Assembly: GCA_948525355.1 (NCBI GenBank)
Contig: CAOSOP010000007.1
Location: 1 to 20,792, forward strand
From: an uncultured Bacilli bacterium
GTDB lineage: Bacteria; Bacillota_I; Bacilli_A; RFN20; CAG-288
DNA length: 20,792 nt
Direction: 5' to 3'
Every line of letters starts with the position of its first letter. Within the stretch, counting starts at the first letter, position 1. The notes below the pieces were generated by a model. The model had not been told where the DNA came from. It did no database searches and saw only the letters and a program-made list of their open reading frames with translations. This document shows, in pieces, positions 6,910 to 14,423 of this stretch. Made by a program: the position numbers and the translations under genes.

Positions 6910-7362
6910 ATGAAACTTGCCGAAGCATTACAAGAAAGAGCTGATGTTAATAGAAACATTGAACAATTGTCCGAAAGATTAGAGCTTAACGTTCTAGTCC
7001 AAGAAGGAGAACAAACCGTTGAAGATCCAATCAAACTTAAAAAAGAGCTTGATTCTTCAATCGAACGTTTAGCGTATCTTATTTTTCATATTAATCTTAC
7101 AAATTCTACAATAAAAATAGGAGATAAAACTATTACAGAATTAATAGCAGAAAAAGATGCACTCAATCTAAAAATATCTACATACAAAGATATTGTTGAT
7201 GCTGCGAGCAGAACAACACATAGAGCTAGAAACTCAGAAATTAGAATTTTAGCAGCTATTAATGTAAGCAAGTGGCAGGCAGAAATTGATAAAATGTCTA
7301 AAGAATTGAGATTACTAGATAATAAATTACAAGAAACTAACTGGAGTACTGATTTAATTTAA
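6910..7362 (+). CDS. DIP1984 family protein
   Basis: This 150-aa protein is of the DIP1984 family. The N-terminal MKLAEALQERADVNRNIEQL, the VQEGEQTVEDP segment (about 31-41), the central IN.TNS/KIGDKT region and the C-terminal LQETNWSTDL follow the pattern of this family at its usual length. It is predicted to be mostly alpha-helical with heptad-like leucine spacing, consistent with coiled-coil or helical bundle packing. No catalytic motif is visible. The molecular function of the family is not established; some members are labelled septicolysin by annotation only. GGAGGG stands before the ATG, and a separate promoter makes it monocistronic. Confidence 0.85.
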   Translation: MKLAEALQERADVNRNIEQLSERLELNVLVQEGEQTVEDPIKLKKELDSSIERLAYLIFHINLTNSTIKIGDKTITELIAEKDALNLKISTYKDIVDAASRTTHRARNSEIRILAAINVSKWQAEIDKMSKELRLLDNKLQETNWSTDLI

Positions 7363-7377
7363 TCAAAAAGTTGTTAG

Positions 7378-7524
7378 CAAGATCAGGGCGATTGTTACGC
7401 AGCAATTGCGAAAGTTGCAAAAGATTATACTTGTCGGGAGCACAGAAGAGTATGTGTCAAATATGAATCGTTATACTCCAATCGAGCACACGCGTATAGA
7501 ATAATATTTATTTTTATTACCTAA
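7378..7524 (+). other. possible decayed coding remnant
   Basis: A 48-codon frame without a start codon runs between two stops. Its first half has higher GC and protein-like codon use, giving GDCYAAIAKVAKDY and then HRRVCVKYESLYSNRAHAY. The KY...NRA stretch loosely resembles the RY..TNRA tail found after the GC-rich elements at 10102 and 20653. No function can be assigned. It could be chance. Confidence 0.2.
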
Positions 7525-7580
7525 CTTTGACTGATATTGCGAGGGTTTGGGAACGGGGATATATTTTTGTATAAATACTT

Positions 7581-8078
7581 TTAATCATTTAATAATGCAT
7601 TACTCCATATTTCAACTAGTTTTTCTAAACTAAATTGAGCATTAGCAGGTGAAGTTGATGGCAAAAAACAAGCCATATAAACTAAATCATCAAAGTTCTT
7701 TTTAAAAATCTTCTCAGAAAGTTTACCATTCGTAATAATCATTTTTATTTTCGTATTTTTTATTATTGCCCTTAAATCATTAACTACATAATTATGTATA
7801 CTCAAATCACTCGATCCTTTAATATAGCAAGACTTAACAGTATCAAATAATCCAATATGCAATTTTTTAAGTATAGTCTTTTTATCATTTATGCTAGCAT
7901 CATATAATGATACATTAAAAACTCTATCCAAGACTTTATAAAACCTATTCTGTGGATGCATATAGTAAAATTCCTCTGCTCTTGATTTTACACTCGGAAA
8001 TGATCCTAAAATTAATATTTTAGTATCAGCAAACACAAAAGGAGGAAGTCCTTCAACAAGTCTTTCATTATCATCCAT
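7581..8078 (-). CDS. DNA-deoxyinosine glycosylase (UDG superfamily, family 6 type)
   Basis: This 165-aa protein is a base-excision repair enzyme of the hypoxanthine-DNA glycosylase branch of the uracil-DNA glycosylase superfamily. It removes deaminated adenine (hypoxanthine) from DNA. Motifs in order: LILGSFPSVKSR (22-33), FYYMHPQNRFYKVL (37-50), the GLFDTV helix (76-81) and LPSTSPANA (139-147). The HPQNRF and STSPAN motifs separate it from Mug- and Ung-type members. The start at 8078 is preferred because AAGGA precedes it and it begins one base after the trmD stop. A start at 8114 would add 12 residues and run back inside trmD. It is the last gene of the rpsP-trmD run, as an added repair gene. 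Confidence 0.85.
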   Translation of the reverse strand: MDDNERLVEGLPPFVFADTKILILGSFPSVKSRAEEFYYMHPQNRFYKVLDRVFNVSLYDASINDKKTILKKLHIGLFDTVKSCYIKGSSDLSIHNYVVNDLRAIIKNTKIKMIITNGKLSEKIFKKNFDDLVYMACFLPSTSPANAQFSLEKLVEIWSNALLND

Positions 8079-8079
8079 A

Positions 8080-8865
8080 TTATTCCTTGTATTTATGCAA
8101 AAACCTTGCTGCATTATCTAATGCGGTCTTCTCAATAGCACTGAGTTCACCTGTTTTAATCTCATTAATCATCTTTCTTTCAACTTCATTCCAAACCCTG
8201 TTTTTTAATAAATCAGGTCGTCTTTCAATCGTTAACTTAATAGCTTGTTTTTTATGATAATAATCAACAGCCTCATGATTTCCCGTTAAAAGAATATTCG
8301 GAACACTTTTGCCTTCAAAAACAATTGGAAAAGTATACTGTGGATACTCTAAAAGATTCTCATCCGTAAAAGATTCATCAACTGTCGATTCTTCACTTAT
8401 AGCACCAGGAAGAAGTCTTACAACACTATCAACAATAACCATCGAAGCAAGCTCTCCTCCAGTTAATACATAATCACCTATAGAAACAATCTCATCAACA
8501 TATTTCTCAAATCTAAAATCAATTCCTTCATAATGACCACATACAATAATCAAATGCTTCTTTGAACTATAGTCACATGCAGTTTCATGAGCATAATGCT
8601 TTCCCGTAGGAGCTAGAAGAACGATGTGACTTTCTTTAGTTTTAACGCTTCTTAAAGCTGCAACTAGTGGCTCAAGCTTCATTATTAATCCTGCTCCACC
8701 ACCAATAGGACGATCATCAACTCTTTTCGTTTTGTCCTTAGAAAAATCTCTAATATTAACTAACTCAATATCAACAATTCCTCTAGAAATACTTCTTCCG
8801 ATAATGCTAGAATTTAAAAAATTTTCATACATCTCAGGAAATAAAGTCAATATGCTTATTTTCAT
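8080..8865 (-). CDS. trmD: tRNA (guanine-37-N1)-methyltransferase TrmD
   Basis: This 261-aa SPOUT methyltransferase makes m1G37 next to the anticodon and prevents +1 frameshifting. Motifs: ILTLFPEMYENFLN (5-18), RVDDRPIGGGAGLIM (about 48-62), CGHYEGID (about 109-116) and SIGDYVLTGGELA (about 127-139), which build the knotted SAM pocket. The C-terminal helical domain (about 165-261) includes LTGNHEAVDYY. Length is slightly above the usual 240-250 aa. It overlaps rimM by 4 bp (ATGA), the conserved rpsP-rimM-trmD arrangement. rplS, which often follows trmD, is absent and its place is taken by the deoxyinosine glycosylase gene. Confidence 0.96.
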   Translation of the reverse strand: MKISILTLFPEMYENFLNSSIIGRSISRGIVDIELVNIRDFSKDKTKRVDDRPIGGGAGLIMKLEPLVAALRSVKTKESHIVLLAPTGKHYAHETACDYSSKKHLIIVCGHYEGIDFRFEKYVDEIVSIGDYVLTGGELASMVIVDSVVRLLPGAISEESTVDESFTDENLLEYPQYTFPIVFEGKSVPNILLTGNHEAVDYYHKKQAIKLTIERRPDLLKNRVWNEVERKMINEIKTGELSAIEKTALDNAARFLHKYKE

Positions 8866-9341
8866 AATAAAGTCTCCTCTCCTAATTGAGTCAAAATAAC
8901 CCTTTTATCTTTAAAATCAATTTTTTCAACAAATCTATTTTTGATATAAGGAACAAGTTTATTTTCTATAACAAAATAATAAATATCATTTATTTCTCTA
9001 TAGTCATTAACAACTCCTAAAAGTTTGTCATCAATACTATATACATCCATTCCGATAATATCATCTAAAAAGAATTCACCATCTTCTAAAACAATATCTT
9101 GAAATACATCCTTATTAACTAAGTCTTGTACTTCATTAATGTTTGTTACACCTTCAAGCTTAAGTAAAATACAGTTAAAAGATTTATGCGAAAAAGAATT
9201 AATAATATATTTATTATTATTAATAATAACTTCTTTTCCTTTTTTAAATCTTTCATCAATCTTATTAGTTGTTGTATAAATCTTTAACACTCCAGCAATA
9301 CCGAAAGTATTAACGACTTTACCAATTCTTTTCAAATCCAT
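8862..9341 (-). CDS. rimM: ribosome maturation factor RimM
   Basis: This 159-aa 30S assembly factor binds uS19 and helps the 3' head domain of 16S rRNA mature. The N-terminal beta-barrel domain starts IGKVVNTFGIAGVLKIY (6-22), the family signature. The C-terminal PRC-barrel domain (about 92-159) contains EFFLDDIIGMDVY and the VPYIKNRFVEKID segment. Length is normal. GAGGTG precedes the ATG directly after a terminator-like hairpin with a T5 run, so RimM and TrmD output may be reduced relative to rpsP and khpA. It overlaps trmD by 4 bp. Confidence 0.92.
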   Translation of the reverse strand: MDLKRIGKVVNTFGIAGVLKIYTTTNKIDERFKKGKEVIINNNKYIINSFSHKSFNCILLKLEGVTNINEVQDLVNKDVFQDIVLEDGEFFLDDIIGMDVYSIDDKLLGVVNDYREINDIYYFVIENKLVPYIKNRFVEKIDFKDKRVILTQLGEETLL

Positions 9342-9353
9342 ATTTCACCTCGC

Positions 9354-9374
9354 AAAAAGACCGCTTTCGCGGTC
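9354..9374 (-). terminator. terminator-like hairpin between khpA and rimM
   Basis: On the minus strand GACCGC, loop GAAA and GCGGTC form a perfect 6-bp stem with a GNRA tetraloop, followed by TTTTT and then the rimM ribosome binding site. It lies inside the operon, so it is more likely a partial terminator or a processing barrier than a full stop. Confidence 0.7.
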
Positions 9375-9380
9375 TATTTA

Positions 9381-9665
9381 TCAATCTTCATTCTGCCCAA
9401 AAGATTCAAATGTTAAATATGCACTTTTCTTATATTTACGTGCAACAACATTTACAAGTGTACGAATAGCATTAGAATTAATTCCATGGCGACCAATAAC
9501 ACGTCCTAAATCTTCATCATCGCAGACAACTAAATAATGCTGTTCTCTTTGAGTTAACATCTCTTCCTTATCTAAACGACGAATTAAAAGAGTTTCAGGC
9601 CTTTTAGTAAGCGGTCCAACTATCGCTCTAATCTTCTCAGTTAGGTCGATATTCTCCATTTCCAT
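9381..9665 (-). CDS. khpA: KH-domain RNA-binding protein KhpA (YlqC)
   Basis: This 94-aa single KH-domain protein follows rpsP, the standard place for khpA in Bacillota. The GxxG RNA-binding loop is seen in LGRVIGRHGINSNAIRTLV (about 53-71). KhpA partners with KhpB/Jag to regulate cell elongation and division at the RNA level in several Gram-positives. khpB is also in this window (17898-18560). The protein is slightly longer than the common 75-85 aa because of an N-terminal extension and an insert before the loop. The gene starts 6 bp after rpsP, with TAGGA as its binding site. The second ATG (9659) is an alternative start. Confidence 0.88.
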   Translation of the reverse strand: MEMENIDLTEKIRAIVGPLTKRPETLLIRRLDKEEMLTQREQHYLVVCDDEDLGRVIGRHGINSNAIRTLVNVVARKYKKSAYLTFESFGQNED

Positions 9666-9671
9666 AAAATC

Positions 9672-9941
9672 CTACTTTCCAGACTTTTGGGATAAATACT
9701 TAGCGTAAATTCCCTTCTTTGAGAGAATAGTCTTAACACTATCACTTGGAACAGCGCCACGCAATAACCAAGTAACTGCTTTTTCTTCATCGACAACAGC
9801 CTCAGTTACAGGAAGCATTGGATCATAATGACCAATTTGTTCAATACAACGACCATCACGTGGGCTTCTTGAATCGCTAACAACAATTCTATAAGAAGGA
9901 TCAAAGTGACGACCAATACGAGCTAATCTAATCTTAACCAT
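9672..9941 (-). CDS. rpsP: 30S ribosomal protein bS16
   Basis: This 89-aa ribosomal protein binds the 5' and central domains of 16S rRNA early in assembly. The signature VKIRLARIGR (2-11), followed by PSYRIVVSDSRSPRDGR (15-31) and IEQIGHYDP, is unmistakable. Length is normal. GGAGG lies 8 bp before the ATG. It is the first gene of the rpsP-khpA-rimM-trmD-glycosylase unit and has a strong sigma-A promoter about 30-55 bp upstream. Confidence 0.96.
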   Translation of the reverse strand: MVKIRLARIGRHFDPSYRIVVSDSRSPRDGRCIEQIGHYDPMLPVTEAVVDEEKAVTWLLRGAVPSDSVKTILSKKGIYAKYLSQKSGK

Positions 9942-9968
9942 ATTTTTTCCTCCATAAATATCGTTTTT

Positions 9969-9997
9969 ATTTTAAATCATCACATTATCTCTGTCAA
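9969..9997 (-). promoter_or_regulatory. sigma-A promoter of the rpsP operon
   Basis: On the minus strand TTGACA (9997-9992) and TAAAAT (9974-9969) are separated by exactly 17 bp. It drives rpsP and the genes after it. The GC-rich element copy 2 begins 17 bp upstream of the -35. Confidence 0.85.
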
Positions 9998-10014
9998 GTG
10001 TTTTTACTTAACAC

Positions 10015-10152
10015 CTCGCCCCATCCTCCTACGCCACCGCTGAGTCCGTAGCCCCCGGCGAAGGACGAAGCGATGGCGGAGGAAGTGGGGGTGAACCAGA
10101 CAGATATGCATATACTGGCAGAGCATTTCGTGCTATATCGTCATGGAACGAT
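10015..10152 (+). repeat. GC-rich palindromic element, copy 2, with conserved tail
   Basis: The imperfect long hairpin 10012-10093 has arms pairing 10033-10041 with 10069-10077 and continuing outward through CCTC/GAGG and CCCC/GGGG. The 27-nt apical core (10042-10068) holds TCCGTAGCC and GGCGAAGGAC, matching copies 1 and 3. The core is followed after 33 nt by AGATAT (10102) and, 40 nt later, CATGGAACGAT (10142-10152); copy 3 has the same layout. A frame without ATG stays open across it from a TAA at 10009. It is an unrecognised repeat family, lying directly upstream of the rpsP promoter and facing away from it. Confidence 0.8.
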
Positions 10153-10215
10153 CCAATCCACATTTATGGAATTCCGCAGCTAAATATAGGAAACAACTTT
10201 AATTCTAAGTTATAA

Positions 10216-10446
10216 GTTGTTTCTACGCTTAACATCCTTAATTTAGGCACTTCTATGTACTGGCATGATGATAGATTCAGCTATTCAAAATACAACCCTA
10301 AGGTGTACATTGGTACGACAACAGCCTTCGCATATTGGTGGCTCTATGACCGTCAAATCTACGCCGGAAGCGACATAAAAATACCGGAAAATTGGCCCTT
10401 GAACCCGTCGCAAAAAGGCAAAGATAAAAGATTTTTTAGTATATAA
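10216..10446 (+). pseudogene. decayed coding remnant in phase with element copy 2
   Basis: An open frame of 76 codons (64 from ATG 10255) follows an in-frame TAA at 10213, in the same phase as the frame through the GC-rich element. Its GC content is visibly higher than the neighbours', and the product is rich in Trp and Tyr (YWWLYDRQIYAGSDIKIPENW). I recognise no family. The ATG at 10255 has no ribosome binding site. The frame continuity on both sides of the TAA suggests one older reading frame broken by a stop, possibly acquired together with the element. A real short gene is less likely. Confidence 0.35.
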
Positions 10447-10451
10447 TTTTT

Positions 10452-11414
10452 TTAATTGTTTCTATACATATCATACACAACAGATAAAGCTTCACCTAGT
10501 TGTATTCTTTTTATTGCAGCCGCAAGCATCGGCGCTAAGGATACTATCTTGCAGTTCAAAGTGCTAAATTTATCTGGTAGTGGGATTGAGTCAGATACTA
10601 TTATTTCGTCTATTTTAGAATTAGATAATCTTTCATAAGCTGGATCAGATAAAACCGCATGAGTTGCAACAATTCTAACACTCTTCGCGCCAGCATTTAC
10701 TAATGCTTCTGCTGCAGCAACAGCACTTCCGGCTGTATCGATCATATCATCAACTAAAAGACAGTCTTTTCCATCAACATGTCCAATAATATTCATAACC
10801 TGTGGCTCGTTAGATGAATTTCTTCTTTTATCTATAATTGCTAATGGTGCATTCAATCTTTCTGCAACCTTTCTAGCACGATTAACTCCTCCATTATCTG
10901 GAGAAACAATAACAGTATTTTCTTTGTTTAATTTTTTATCTTTTAAAATTGTTGAGCTGAATAACGGAATAGCAGTAAGCTCATCAACTAAGCAAGAAAA
11001 GAATCCTTGAATCTGTGGAGCGTGTAAATCACAGGCAACAATTCTATCAGCTCCTGCTATTTTAAATAAATCAGCTACAAGCTTTGCAGTAATGGGCTGA
11101 CGAGGTTTAGCTTTTCTATCTTGTCTAGCATAACCAAAATAAGGAATAATAACATTTATTTCTCTTGCCGATGATCTCTTTAAAGAGTCGATGAATATAA
11201 GAACTTCCATTAAATTTTCATTAACAGGAGGACATGTTGATTGGATAATATATATATCTTTATCACGAACCGTTTCACATGGCTCGCAGATTATTTCTCC
11301 AGAAGGAAATCGCGATATTGATGCTTCACTAAGCTTCATTCCTAAAGCAGATGCGACACTTTCACCTAGTTTTTTGTTTGCAGAAAGCGTAAATAGCATA
11401 CAATTATCCAACAT
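10452..11414 (-). CDS. prs: ribose-phosphate pyrophosphokinase (PRPP synthetase)
   Basis: This 320-aa enzyme makes 5-phosphoribosyl 1-diphosphate from ribose 5-phosphate and ATP for purine, pyrimidine, NAD, His and Trp synthesis. Family motifs: SRFPSGEI (34-41), PYFGYARQDRKAKPRQPI (about 99-116), the CDLHAPQIQGFF loop (about 137-148), VSPDNGG and the PRPP-binding CLLVDDMIDTAGS. Length is standard for the class I enzyme. GGAGT precedes the ATG. It follows glmU after 5 bp, the conserved glmU-prs pair of Bacillota, and is the last gene of the long minus-strand run. No intrinsic terminator hairpin is evident after its stop. Confidence 0.96.
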   Translation of the reverse strand: MLDNCMLFTLSANKKLGESVASALGMKLSEASISRFPSGEIICEPCETVRDKDIYIIQSTCPPVNENLMEVLIFIDSLKRSSAREINVIIPYFGYARQDRKAKPRQPITAKLVADLFKIAGADRIVACDLHAPQIQGFFSCLVDELTAIPLFSSTILKDKKLNKENTVIVSPDNGGVNRARKVAERLNAPLAIIDKRRNSSNEPQVMNIIGHVDGKDCLLVDDMIDTAGSAVAAAEALVNAGAKSVRIVATHAVLSDPAYERLSNSKIDEIIVSDSIPLPDKFSTLNCKIVSLAPMLAAAIKRIQLGEALSVVYDMYRNN

Positions 11415-11419
11415 ATTTT

Positions 11420-12751
11420 CTACTCCTTTTTTAGGTAATCTTTAGCTCTATGCTCCTTGTTAACCTGTCTAGCTCTTCCAATCGCTAAACTTTCACTTTT
11501 AACATCTTCAGTTATCGTGCTTCCTGCGGCAATAAAACAGTTATCCTCTATTACTATAGGTGCTACTAATGTTGAGTTACAACCTATGAAGCAATTAGAT
11601 CCTATGCCAGTATGATGTTTATTTTTTCCATCATAATTAGCAGTAATACTCCCACAACCAATATTTGAACCTGTTCCAATATCGACATCACCTAAATAAG
11701 ATAAATGCCTTGCCTTACATGCATTACCGATATTGGCGTTTTTAATTTCAACAAAGTTTCCAATGACTGACTTAGCACCAATATACGATTGTGGTCGAAG
11801 ATGTGCAAATGGGCCAATTATTACCCTGTCATTTATTATAGCATTATTTATAACAGAAAATAAAATAGAAGTTTCTTCTTCTATCATAGAATTTTCTATG
11901 TATGAACTGTTTATAATACACTTCTTGCCGATTGTTGTTTTTCCATATATTTGTGTTGGGCCAATTATTTTCGTGTCACTTGCAATTTCTACATCTTTTC
12001 CTATAATGATAGATTCTAAAGAGCTTAATAATACTCCATTAGAAATATGTCTAAGATTAATTCTCTCTTGCATTAAACGATTGACTTCATATAATTCTTT
12101 TCTAGTGTTCATATTTAAAAAAGAGCTGATAGACTTTTCGGCAAATACTTTTCTTCCTCTTTTTATCATTATATTAATAATATCTGGTAGGCTATATTCA
12201 CCTTCTTTATAAGATTTCAAATACTCTTTTCCTGCATCAATTAAGTCATCGATATTTAAAATATATCGTCCGATATTTATAAACTTAGATTTATCACAAC
12301 TCTTTCCTTTTATTTCCTTAAGCAAACCTTTTTTAACAACTAACTCGCTGCAGTTTTTATATCTTTCCTCATAATTTAAATAGAGCACTTTATTTTTATC
12401 ATCATTCATCAATAAATTAATATCATCTTTTTCAATTAATGGGTCATCAGCCTGAATGATTAAAACTCTTTTAAAGCTTTTAATATACTTTAAAGAAGAC
12501 AAGACAGCATATCCTGTTCCATATCCATCATTGTCTTGTTTAATTATTGAAACTTTTTTATTTGAACTTAAAAGATAGTTTTCAATTTCTTCGCTTGAAA
12601 CAACAAATGTTTCTAAACCTTGGACAACATCTAAAATAAAATCCAATGCTGGAGTTTCTAAAATTTTTTGTAAGGGTTTAGGTGTCGAAGAGTTCATTCT
12701 AGTTCCCTTACCAGCCGCCAACACTAAAACACAAGTATTATTTCTATTCAT
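11420..12751 (-). CDS. glmU: bifunctional GlcN-1-P acetyltransferase / GlcNAc-1-P uridylyltransferase
   Basis: This 443-aa enzyme makes UDP-GlcNAc for peptidoglycan and teichoic acid synthesis. The N-terminal nucleotidyltransferase domain begins VLVLAAGKGTRMNSSTPKPL (8-27) and includes DGYGTGYAVL; the PLIEKDDI region carries the substrate and metal site. The C-terminal left-handed beta-helix (about 240-443) has hexapeptide repeats with HLRPQSYIG, NFVEIKNA and GCGSITANYDGKNKH. Length is a little under the usual 450-460 aa. No Shine-Dalgarno is visible in the 31-bp gap after ispE, so the start is less certain than the identity. It is followed after 5 bp by prs. Confidence 0.93.
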   Translation of the reverse strand: MNRNNTCVLVLAAGKGTRMNSSTPKPLQKILETPALDFILDVVQGLETFVVSSEEIENYLLSSNKKVSIIKQDNDGYGTGYAVLSSLKYIKSFKRVLIIQADDPLIEKDDINLLMNDDKNKVLYLNYEERYKNCSELVVKKGLLKEIKGKSCDKSKFINIGRYILNIDDLIDAGKEYLKSYKEGEYSLPDIINIMIKRGRKVFAEKSISSFLNMNTRKELYEVNRLMQERINLRHISNGVLLSSLESIIIGKDVEIASDTKIIGPTQIYGKTTIGKKCIINSSYIENSMIEEETSILFSVINNAIINDRVIIGPFAHLRPQSYIGAKSVIGNFVEIKNANIGNACKARHLSYLGDVDIGTGSNIGCGSITANYDGKNKHHTGIGSNCFIGCNSTLVAPIVIEDNCFIAAGSTITEDVKSESLAIGRARQVNKEHRAKDYLKKE

Positions 12752-12782
12752 ACTAAAATATATGAATGAAACAAAAATTATC

Positions 12783-13646
12783 TTACTTTTCGCTATGATA
12801 AATCTTGGTTATAAATGTTTTATATCCTTTTTTATCAAATACCTTTGCTGCTTCTTCTAACTTCTTTCTATCATTAGATAAAGCGTAACACGCACTGCCA
12901 GATCCTGACATCTCATATGCACAAAGATTTAACTCTTCAAACATTTTAAAAATATTCTCTATATCACTGCATAAAGTCTTTGCAGTTTCAGTCAATCCAT
13001 TATATAAAAGTGGAGCGATTTCCTTTTCACTGCAGTTTGTTTTAATTAAATTATATAATGCATCTATATCAGGCTTTTTGCTTTGACCAATTTTATCATA
13101 AAGAGCAAACACATCCTTTGTCGCAAGCCCTTGTTTTGGCTTAACAATCAAAACATTAAAATTTAACTTATCATCAATAAACTCTAGTTTTTCACCAATG
13201 CCCTGTACGCGAGCAGTTTTTTCAAATATGCAATATGGAATATCAGCTCCATAAGATTTTGATAAATCAACTAAATGATTTAAATCTATCTTTTCTTTAG
13301 AAGATTTTGCTATCGTACGAATAAGGCAAGCTGCATCAGCCGATCCACCAGCAAGCCCAGCTTGTGTTGGTATCATTTTAAAAATTTCAACTCGATATGA
13401 GCGATGAATATTATAATTTTCTTTCATCATATTTATAGCGCGATGAACTAAATTATCTCTATCACATGATAATGTTACATCGTCTGCAGTTATAAATGTT
13501 TCATAGTTTTCGTTTAATTCATAGATTTGTAAACAATCGTGTAATTCAAGTGGAACAGATATCATATCAACATAGTGATATCCATCCTCTCTTCTTCCTA
13601 ATATATCGATGGCAAGATTTAATTTTGCGTGTGCTTTCTTTATCAT
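12783..13646 (-). CDS. ispE: 4-diphosphocytidyl-2-C-methyl-D-erythritol kinase
   Basis: This 287-aa GHMP-family kinase phosphorylates CDP-methylerythritol in the MEP pathway to isopentenyl diphosphate. Motifs: AHAKLNLAIDILGRREDGYH (5-24) with the catalytic Lys8, the ATP-binding loop PTQAGLAGGSADAA (93-106), YGADIPYCI with the catalytic Asp135, and a C-terminal SGSGSACYAL. Length is normal. It follows yabG after 2 bp, as ispE follows yabG in spore-forming Bacillota, but here without veg or a small acid-soluble protein gene between. Its presence shows that the organism uses the MEP rather than the mevalonate pathway, or has both. Confidence 0.95.
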   Translation of the reverse strand: MIKKAHAKLNLAIDILGRREDGYHYVDMISVPLELHDCLQIYELNENYETFITADDVTLSCDRDNLVHRAINMMKENYNIHRSYRVEIFKMIPTQAGLAGGSADAACLIRTIAKSSKEKIDLNHLVDLSKSYGADIPYCIFEKTARVQGIGEKLEFIDDKLNFNVLIVKPKQGLATKDVFALYDKIGQSKKPDIDALYNLIKTNCSEKEIAPLLYNGLTETAKTLCSDIENIFKMFEELNLCAYEMSGSGSACYALSNDRKKLEEAAKVFDKKGYKTFITKIYHSEK

Positions 13647-13648
13647 AT

Positions 13649-14401
13649 TTAACTCCCATCGTATATTTTACGAGCTTTCCCGCGCGTGTCAAGACCGCCA
13701 ATATGTTTTGTGATGGTTTTTTCAATTGTTGCACGTAAATCAATCCATTCATTGATACTTGAAGAAGAAATTATCGTCGCAATTATCACTGGGTCCATCA
13801 GATGAATATAATCTCTTTTAGGACTTGAAGCGAAATTGCTTCCAGCATCTATTAATAATTCATAATAACTTTGACATGCGCCAGAAACAATAATCAAGTC
13901 ATCCAAATTCGGTCTAAAAGATCTTATGTTCTTAACAGCATCTCTATAGTATGAAGAGTATCGATATGAAGTTTCATCATATAATTTATCTTCTTTACCT
14001 GTAATCAATCCATCATGACCAGTTAAAACAACGATATCAGGTTCATGCTTTTTTATCAAATCGACGATGACATCCTTCATCCTAATCTCTTGAATATGAT
14101 ATCCAACCGTAGGTATTTTATAGTATTTATATATTTGAAGTGCTCTGTTTAAATAATACTCATCACCATCGATATGAAGCACCCTTCCCTTTTTAACTTT
14201 AGTATCAATCCTATTTAATTGTGGAAGAGAATAATCGACATCACGAAAAAATCTCGCTGATATCAGTTCATTTTCATCAACCTCTTTGATAAGTCTAAAA
14301 CTCTTCCCACTCAAAACCGCCTTGTTTTGATTATAATCAATCAAACGAAATATTAAATTTGAACTACCTAAAGTTACTTCATCACCAATATTAAATCTCA
14401 C
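13649..14401 (-). CDS. yabG: sporulation-specific cysteine protease YabG family
   Basis: This 250-aa protein matches the YabG protease, which processes spore coat and cortex proteins in Bacillus and Clostridium during sporulation. Motifs: VLHIDGDEYYL (74-84), IVVLTGHDGLITG (123-135), DDLIIVSGACQSYYELL (167-183) and NFASSPKRDYIH (189-200). His129 and Cys176 sit in the two segments that carry the catalytic residues of the family. A small N-terminal domain (1-60) with VTLGSSNLIFRL is also typical. It is about 40 aa shorter than B. subtilis YabG, mostly at the ends. It lies between ksgA and ispE exactly as in spore formers. It indicates a sporulation programme, past or present. Confidence 0.88.
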   Translation of the reverse strand: MRFNIGDEVTLGSSNLIFRLIDYNQNKAVLSGKSFRLIKEVDENELISARFFRDVDYSLPQLNRIDTKVKKGRVLHIDGDEYYLNRALQIYKYYKIPTVGYHIQEIRMKDVIVDLIKKHEPDIVVLTGHDGLITGKEDKLYDETSYRYSSYYRDAVKNIRSFRPNLDDLIIVSGACQSYYELLIDAGSNFASSPKRDYIHLMDPVIIATIISSSSINEWIDLRATIEKTITKHIGGLDTRGKARKIYDGS

Positions 14402-14423
14402 ACTTATTCATATGTAAATAATA

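Noticed and set aside
11733..12212. 159-codon plus-strand frame inside glmU
   Set aside because: It is antisense to the glmU beta-helix region, its hydrophobic composition mirrors the sense codons, and it has no start signal.
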